From: Fidelibacterota bacterium UBA6817
GTDB taxonomy: Bacteria > Fidelibacterota > Fidelibacteria > Fidelibacterales > Fidelibacteraceae
Length of the DNA: 11,445 nucleotides
Direction of reading: 5' to 3'
NCBI GenBank assembly: GCA_002452555.1
Contig: DKER01000205.1
Location: forward strand, 1-11,445
Part shown: in pieces, positions 7,361 through 11,445 of the stretch
How positions within the stretch are numbered: position 1 is the stretch's first letter
Layout of the letters: every line of letters begins with the position of its first letter
The notes under the pieces: model-generated
Seen by the model: the letters and a program-made list of their open reading frames with translations, nothing else
Told to the model about the DNA's origin: nothing
The model's database searches: none
Position numbers and translations under genes: made by a program

Positions 7361-7821
7361 TGAAAGAGCGTATTTTAATATCTGCCTGTCTTCTGGGATT
7401 GCATTGCCGGTATGACGGCGGTCATCAAAAAATATCCGGCACGGAACGGCTGGAAGAAGCATTTACATTAATTCCCATTTGTCCCGAACAGGCCGGCGGA
7501 TTATCCACCCCCCGGATACCCTGTGAACTGCAAAACGATGCGATACAGATTTTGGACGGTAAGGGAAGAGTGCTGAACCGTAATAATGAAGACTGTACAG
7601 ACATGTTCATAAAAGGTGCCAGTGAAGCACTGTTCCTGACAGACTTATTTCAAATAAAAAAAGCTCTTTTAAAGGAGGGTTCCCCTTCATGCGGCAGTTC
7701 CGGAGTTTATGACGGAACCTTTTCAGGGACATGTAAACCGGGTGAAGGAATAACAACCTGTTTGCTCAGAAAACACGGAATTCAGGTTTATAATGAGAAT
7801 CAAACAGACGAACTGATATGA
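7357..7821 (+). CDS. DUF523 protein, TudS-like thiouracil/thiouridine desulfidase
   Basis: DUF523 proteins include TudS, which binds a [4Fe-4S] cluster with three cysteines and removes sulfur from thiouracil or 4-thiouridine. Candidate cluster ligands are C11 in SACLLG, C42 in PICPE and C112 in SPSCG. Other conserved stretches are CRYDG at 17-21 and SGVYDGTFSG after C112. The length of 154 residues fits a stand-alone DUF523 domain without the YbgA extension. The start overlaps the glycosidase stop (ATGA at 7357-7360), and the stop overlaps the glutaredoxin start in the same way, which indicates translational coupling. A second ATG at 7360 would give a protein one residue shorter. Family call strong; substrate is inferred from the family. 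Confidence 0.88.
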   Translation: MMKERILISACLLGLHCRYDGGHQKISGTERLEEAFTLIPICPEQAGGLSTPRIPCELQNDAIQILDGKGRVLNRNNEDCTDMFIKGASEALFLTDLFQIKKALLKEGSPSCGSSGVYDGTFSGTCKPGEGITTCLLRKHGIQVYNENQTDELI

Positions 7822-8087
7822 AAAAGTTGATTATCTACACGGCGGACTGGTGTGCCGTCTGCCTTGCCCTGAAAAAAATGCTGGAACACCACAATATTGC
7901 GTATACGGAAATTGACCTTACAAAGATAGAAAATTATAAAGAATACCTCTATGAAAAGACCGGTTACTGGGGAACGCCGGGTATTGTACTTGACGGAACC
8001 GTATTGAAAGGGGGATTTCCAGAACTGGCCGGAATGATAAACAGAGGCTATTTTTCTGGAATTCAGAAGGAGACAACAAATGACTGA
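7818..8087 (+). CDS. Glutaredoxin-like thiol-disulfide oxidoreductase
   Basis: Small thioredoxin-fold protein of 89 residues. Redox motif WCAVC holds C12 and C15, the cis-proline is P54 in WGTPG, and a GG turn is at 65-66 (LKGGFPEL). It should reduce disulfides or glutathionyl groups, or accept electrons from thioredoxin reductase as NrdH-type proteins do; the CAVC centre is neither the classical CPYC nor the NrdH CVQC. Its ATG overlaps the DUF523 stop by 4 bases, and its last codons overlap the aminopeptidase start by 8 bases. The physiological partner is unknown. Confidence 0.85.
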   Translation: MKKLIIYTADWCAVCLALKKMLEHHNIAYTEIDLTKIENYKEYLYEKTGYWGTPGIVLDGTVLKGGFPELAGMINRGYFSGIQKETTND

Positions 8088-9207
8088 TCCGAGAGAGAAA
8101 CACCTGGCGGATGTGCTGGTAAATTATTCAACCAATGTTCAGAAAAATGAGAACGTTCTGATAGAAGCGTTTAATGTCCCTGATTCTATTGTGGTTCAAC
8201 TGATTCGTGCCGTCAGAACCCGGAAAGGAAATCCCTATGTATCTGTAAAATCCTCCGGTATACTGAGAGAACTCCTCAGGAATGGAAATGATGAACAGAT
8301 TGCACGCGCCGGACGGCTTGAAGCAGGACGAATGAAGGAAATGGATTGTTATATCGGTGTCCGGGGTGCTCTCAATATATCAGAAATGTCCGATGTGTCG
8401 GCAGAAGATATGAAACGGTATGAATTATTATGGGGGTATCCCGTACATAAAGAGATCCGTGTCCCCAAAACCCGCTGGGTAGTGCTTCGCTATCCCACAC
8501 CATCCATGGCCCAGCAGGCCGGCATGAGTACGGAAGCGTTTGAGGATTTCTTTTTTAAAGTCTGCACTCTGGATTATTCCAAAATGTCCAAAGCCATGGA
8601 TCCCCTGGTGGATTTGATCAATAAAACAGATAAAGTTCATATTACAGGGAAAGATACGGATTTAACCTTTTCCATCAAGGGATTCAACGGTATTAAATGT
8701 GACGGTGAAGCCAATATTCCGGATGGGGAGGTTTTTACGGCCCCGGTGAAAGACAGCGTAAACGGCGTCATCCATTATAATACGCCCACTTTGTATCAGG
8801 GGACGGTCTTTCAGGATATTCGTCTGACGTTTAAAGACGGCAAAATTGTGGATTTCAGGGGAGATCATCCGGAAAAACTGAAAGCGATTTTTGACACGGA
8901 TGAAGGTGCCCGGTATGTGGGAGAATTTGCGATTGGGCTCAATCCCTGGATAACCGAAGGATTGCTGGATATCCTTTTTGATGAAAAAATTGCCGGTTCC
9001 ATTCATTTTACACCCGGGGATACATACGAGGAAACCAATAACGGGAATAAAAGCGCCATTCACTGGGATCTGGTTTTACGCCAGACTCCCCGATATAGCG
9101 GGGGAGAGATCCGGTTTGATGATATCCTGGTGCGAAAAGACGGATTATTTGTTCTGCCGGAACTCGAAGCCTTAAATCCGGATAATCTGAAAAATGCAAA
9201 TTCCTGA
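8080..9207 (+). CDS. M29-family (AmpS/PepS-like) metal aminopeptidase
   Basis: Removes N-terminal residues from peptides in the cytoplasm using two metal ions. Likely metal ligands and catalytic residues are E217 in DGEVFTAP, E282 in VGEFAIG, H309 in SIHFTPGD, Y316, H328 and D330 in AIHWDL. The order and spacing match M29 aminopeptidases. The length of 375 residues is slightly below the usual 400-410. AAGGAGA at about 8067-8073 is a good ribosome-binding site for the ATG at 8080, inside the glutaredoxin gene, with 8 bases of overlap. No signal peptide is seen. Family call strong, substrate preference unknown. Confidence 0.92.
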   Translation: MTDPREKHLADVLVNYSTNVQKNENVLIEAFNVPDSIVVQLIRAVRTRKGNPYVSVKSSGILRELLRNGNDEQIARAGRLEAGRMKEMDCYIGVRGALNISEMSDVSAEDMKRYELLWGYPVHKEIRVPKTRWVVLRYPTPSMAQQAGMSTEAFEDFFFKVCTLDYSKMSKAMDPLVDLINKTDKVHITGKDTDLTFSIKGFNGIKCDGEANIPDGEVFTAPVKDSVNGVIHYNTPTLYQGTVFQDIRLTFKDGKIVDFRGDHPEKLKAIFDTDEGARYVGEFAIGLNPWITEGLLDILFDEKIAGSIHFTPGDTYEETNNGNKSAIHWDLVLRQTPRYSGGEIRFDDILVRKDGLFVLPELEALNPDNLKNANS

Positions 9208-9221
9208 ATGAATGGTGTAAG

Positions 9222-9602
9222 ATGAGTTCAGATAAAACGTTACTTCTGCTGATTGAGGAATGGAACAAAGCCCTTCAAACCGGGAATCCGGATGAGGTTA
9301 TGAAACTGTATGATAAAAAAGCAGTTTTGCTCCCGACATTCTCCTGCAGAGTCCGTCATAATCCTGAAGAAATCCGGGATTATTTTGTTCATTTTCTAAA
9401 AAAAGGACCGGTTTGCAATGTGGAAGAAACGAATATTCATAAATACGGAAACACGGCAATGATTTCCGGAATCTATGCCTTTACGTATTCGGCAGATCCG
9501 TCACCCATACAGCGTGCCCGTTTTACGTTTGTCTATCATAAAACAAAAGACAGATGGCTTATTGTAGAACATCATTCATCGTGCATGCCGGAAGAAACGT
9601 AA
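9222..9602 (+). CDS. SnoaL-like protein, CaMKII-association-domain family (DUF4440-like)
   Basis: A 126-residue protein with the cone-shaped SnoaL/NTF2-like fold signature: an N-terminal helix (LIEEWNKALQTGNPDEVMKLY), then PTFS, a segment EEIRDYFVHFLKK near 48-60, and the C-terminal strand WLIVEHHSSCMPEE. The HHSS-x-MPE ending is typical of bacterial relatives of the calcium/calmodulin kinase II association domain. Such proteins form dimers or larger rings; the bacterial ones have no settled function. It is the last gene of the plus-strand run, 14 bases after the aminopeptidase stop. Convergent with the ligase-like gene, 104 bases away. Confidence 0.82.
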   Translation: MSSDKTLLLLIEEWNKALQTGNPDEVMKLYDKKAVLLPTFSCRVRHNPEEIRDYFVHFLKKGPVCNVEETNIHKYGNTAMISGIYAFTYSADPSPIQRARFTFVYHKTKDRWLIVEHHSSCMPEET

Positions 9603-9706
9603 AAATAACAGCCGGTATTACAGGATCGGCGGATTTAGTGATGGTGTTCTTCCAACCGGAACTGAATTGTCATAAGGCCGCGGTTCATATTATTAAATCG
9701 TGAAGA
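9603..9706. other. Convergent intergenic spacer
   Basis: Two genes end facing each other here, so terminators are expected. CAACCGG (9653-9659) and CCGGTTG (9711-9717) form an inverted repeat, but the loop would be about 51 bases and no T-run follows. I see no convincing intrinsic terminator on either strand. Confidence 0.4.
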
Positions 9707-10900
9707 TCATCCGGTTGCATAACTGTCAAAATAACCTTGTATATACACAACGGGTGTGCCTTTATCGCCGCTTCCGGACATAAGATCGCACAACGAACCG
9801 ATCAGATCCGTCAGGCGGCGCGGGGTAGTTCCCTGGGATTCCATAGAACCGACCAGATTATCTTTTTTATCATGGATCTGTTCCACGATTGCCTGCTGCA
9901 AAGCCTGTCCATTCAGACCGGCAAATTGATTATCAGCCAAATACTTGAGTTTTACTTCATTGGGTGTGCCTTTCAATCCTGAGGTAAAGGCCGGTGATAC
10001 GACAGGATCTGCCAATTCCCAAATTTTTCCAACCGGATCTTTGAAAGCACCATCCCCGTAGATCAGCACTTCAACCGTTTTTCCGGTCTTGTTTCGAATT
10101 AATTGCTGAATTTTATCAACGATAGGCTGGCAGTCACGGGGAAAGAGTTTAACGGATTCTTCGGTTGCCTTATTCGAACCAAGCAATCCGTATTCGGGAT
10201 TGTACCCGCTGCCGTTCACGGATTGGGTCAATATTTCATCCAGGCTATAGGCAATTTCCGAACCGCCGGCAATCACCCGTTCTTTTGTGCGAAAACGGGT
10301 ATGAATATCGCAAACCAGAACATTTCGAGTATAGGTGAGTATGGCTGCTGGTTGATTCGAGAAAAGAAATGTGCATTCCGCACCTTCATTTTCGATCAGT
10401 GAGCGATAATATGACACATAATCAATTCCGGTGAAGGGGTGAAGGGTTGAACCGAAATGATTCTTGAATTCCGTTTCGTTTAACGTATCTGACCAGGGAT
10501 TGACACCTTGCTTATCCGTGAGATTCTCATCCGTCAGGCTGTTGCCGACTTCATCAGAGGGATAACTGAACTGCACAATCACATGTTTTGTGCTTCTCGC
10601 TATACTTTTGAGTAAAAGACTGAACCGGTTTCGGCTGAGAATGGGAAAAACGATGCCAAGTTTTTCTCCGCCAAATTTATGTTTCAAATCCGCCGCGATG
10701 GCATCAACTGCGGCATAATTGCCCTGCGCCCTGGCTACGATGGATTCTGTTATCCCGATAATGTCTCTGTCCTGAACAGAAAATGCATGCAATTCGGATG
10801 CTTTGAGAACATGTTCAACAACAATCTCTTCAATCGCTTCTCCTGCACGGATAACGGGCAGGCGAATGCCTCTGGCTGCTGTTCCAATTTGACGTTCCAT
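9707..10900 (-). CDS. Coenzyme F420-0:L-glutamate ligase-like protein (CofE family)
   Basis: CofE adds glutamate to coenzyme F420-0. The N-terminal part matches the family: RGIRLPVIRAGE near 10-21, then DRDIIGITESIVARAQGN near 43-60. Later come VLVCDIHTRFR and LIYGDGAFKDPVG, followed by a conserved-looking C-terminus (VVYIQGYFDSYATG). At 397 residues it is longer than archaeal CofE (about 250) and like the longer bacterial members found in many anaerobes with no known F420 pathway. The start ATG at 10898-10900 has a strong AGGAG at 10910-10914. No other F420 gene is visible. It may glutamylate another substrate; that is inference. No clear promoter was found upstream. Confidence 0.82.
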   Translation of the reverse strand: MERQIGTAARGIRLPVIRAGEAIEEIVVEHVLKASELHAFSVQDRDIIGITESIVARAQGNYAAVDAIAADLKHKFGGEKLGIVFPILSRNRFSLLLKSIARSTKHVIVQFSYPSDEVGNSLTDENLTDKQGVNPWSDTLNETEFKNHFGSTLHPFTGIDYVSYYRSLIENEGAECTFLFSNQPAAILTYTRNVLVCDIHTRFRTKERVIAGGSEIAYSLDEILTQSVNGSGYNPEYGLLGSNKATEESVKLFPRDCQPIVDKIQQLIRNKTGKTVEVLIYGDGAFKDPVGKIWELADPVVSPAFTSGLKGTPNEVKLKYLADNQFAGLNGQALQQAIVEQIHDKKDNLVGSMESQGTTPRRLTDLIGSLCDLMSGSGDKGTPVVYIQGYFDSYATG

Positions 10901-11015
10901 CTGAATATTCTCCTGATGTATTTGATTGTAATCGTGACGACCTGACCTATGTGGAAAAATAAAAATCTCTAACCGTCAAAAAAAACACCAATTTCTTATC
11001 AAAAAAAATATTCCA

Positions 11016-11047
11016 GTAGCCGGTAGCCGGTAGCCGGTAGTCAGTAG
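11016..11047. repeat. Heptanucleotide tandem repeat, unit GTAGCCG
   Basis: Three exact copies of GTAGCCG (11016-11036) are followed by a variant GTAGTCA and a partial GTAG, about 4.6 units in all. The seven-base period is not a coding period if expanded, and the tract lies between genes. It resembles short tandemly repeated heptamers described in cyanobacteria, but the sequence is different and no relation is claimed. Confidence 0.9.
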
Positions 11048-11131
11048 AGAGGGTCGATTTTGTTTCAGTTGAAATGATGTTGTTTTGGTTGACGGCGTTT
11101 GTTTCATTTATGTGGTTTCATGGTCGATAAT

Positions 11132-11164
11132 GGGTTTTAGCTGTTTCGAGGGTGATTAAAACCT
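11132..11164. repeat. Inverted repeat GGTTTTA/TAAAACC
   Basis: GGTTTTA (11133-11139) and TAAAACC (11157-11163) form a 7-bp stem, extended by one G-T pair on each side, with a loop of about 15 bases. No T-run follows directly, so it is not a standard terminator. It could be chance in AT-rich DNA. Confidence 0.35.
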
Positions 11165-11240
11165 CTGTATATGCTTTTAATTCACGCTTATACATAATCC
11201 ATGACTGACAGGGTGTATGAAAGCGTCGTTTTTACTTCTT

Positions 11241-11297
11241 AGAAATCGTATAGAAACAGCCGTTAGTCTGAACAGACATACAAGTTTCTACATTTCT
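11241..11297. repeat. Long imperfect palindrome, possible structured RNA or transposon relic
   Basis: AGAAAT (11241-11246) and TAGAAAC (11251-11257) on the left match GTTTCTA (11284-11290) and ATTTCT (11292-11297) on the right. The 13-bp stem is broken only by CGTA opposite C (a small asymmetric internal loop). Inside is a second stem, GTCTG (11266-11270) with CAGAC (11273-11277). The nested arrangement spans 57 bases between no known genes. There is no flanking T-run typical of a terminator. Confidence 0.5.
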
Positions 11298-11445
11298 TCC
11301 CGCATTTAGTACTTTATTTTTTTATAACAGACGAGTAAAAAAGTAATGGGAAAATTGCCGACCAGAGATTAAAAAAGGTTAAAGCCATACCACAGGACTG
11401 ATTCTTTATTATAAACGAACCCACCAATCAACCAACAACAAATCC

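Larger units (their letters stand above)
10901..11445. other. Non-coding stretch with repeats and stem-loops
   Basis: No gene of recognisable kind is found on either strand here. The part next to the ligase-like gene should hold its promoter; a TTGAC-like element is present on the minus strand, but no well-spaced -10 box was found. The stretch also carries a heptanucleotide tandem repeat and two inverted repeats listed separately, plus a small palindrome TTTCAGTTGAAA at 11063-11074. The rightmost 100 bases are AT-rich and featureless. Confidence 0.6.

Noticed and set aside
8662..9063. 133-codon minus-strand frame inside the aminopeptidase gene
   Set aside because: The aminopeptidase carries its metal-binding residues here; the antisense translation shows no family features.
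10103..10402. Plus-strand open frame opposite the ligase-like gene
   Set aside because: It is fully antisense to a well-supported gene, matches no family I recognise and has no ribosome-binding site.
10901..11000. Riboswitch or clear promoter upstream of the ligase-like gene
   Set aside because: A TTGAC-like box is present on the minus strand but no -10 element at suitable spacing, and no conserved riboswitch core was recognised.
11016..11047. CRISPR array
   Set aside because: Units are 7 bases with no spacers; CRISPR repeats are about 23-40 bases separated by unique spacers, and no cas gene is present.

Overview
The window joins two unlike pieces of DNA. Positions 1 to about 3125 are AT-rich (by eye roughly 30-40% G+C in sampled lines) and hold two tightly spaced plus-strand genes: a beta-class adenine-N6 DNA methyltransferase resembling DpnA/M2.DpnII, and a 756-residue membrane-anchored HerA/DUF87-type ATPase. 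From about position 3240 rightward the base composition rises (roughly 43-55% G+C in sampled lines) and the genes are ordinary chromosomal ones. A tRNA-Pro(CGG) gene on the minus strand sits at the boundary, with its 3' end facing the AT-rich block. This is the usual geometry of an accessory island next to a tRNA gene. No integrase or second attachment repeat is visible here.

The chromosomal part starts with a seven-gene plus-strand run: rlmN, a purine nucleoside phosphorylase, a lipoprotein GH13 glycosidase, a DUF523/TudS-like protein, a glutaredoxin, an M29 aminopeptidase and a small SnoaL/CaMKII-association-like protein. Gaps are 14-15 bases or the genes overlap by 4-8 bases, so they are probably largely co-transcribed and translationally coupled. 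Together they suggest maintenance and salvage: rRNA/tRNA modification, nucleoside phosphorolysis, alpha-glucan breakdown, thio-base desulfuration and peptide degradation. They are not one pathway. A convergent minus-strand gene follows, encoding a coenzyme F420-0:L-glutamate ligase-like protein. The last 545 bases carry no recognisable gene but contain a heptanucleotide tandem repeat and two stem-loops.

The organism is a bacterium. A lipobox glycosidase sorted like an outer-membrane lipoprotein, intermediate G+C, weak Shine-Dalgarno signals at several genes and a CofE-like protein would fit an anaerobic Gram-negative lineage such as the FCB group. This placement is a low-confidence inference.

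The best candidate for an undescribed system is the methyltransferase plus membrane-HerA pair. It is only partly visible, because the left edge cuts the operon.
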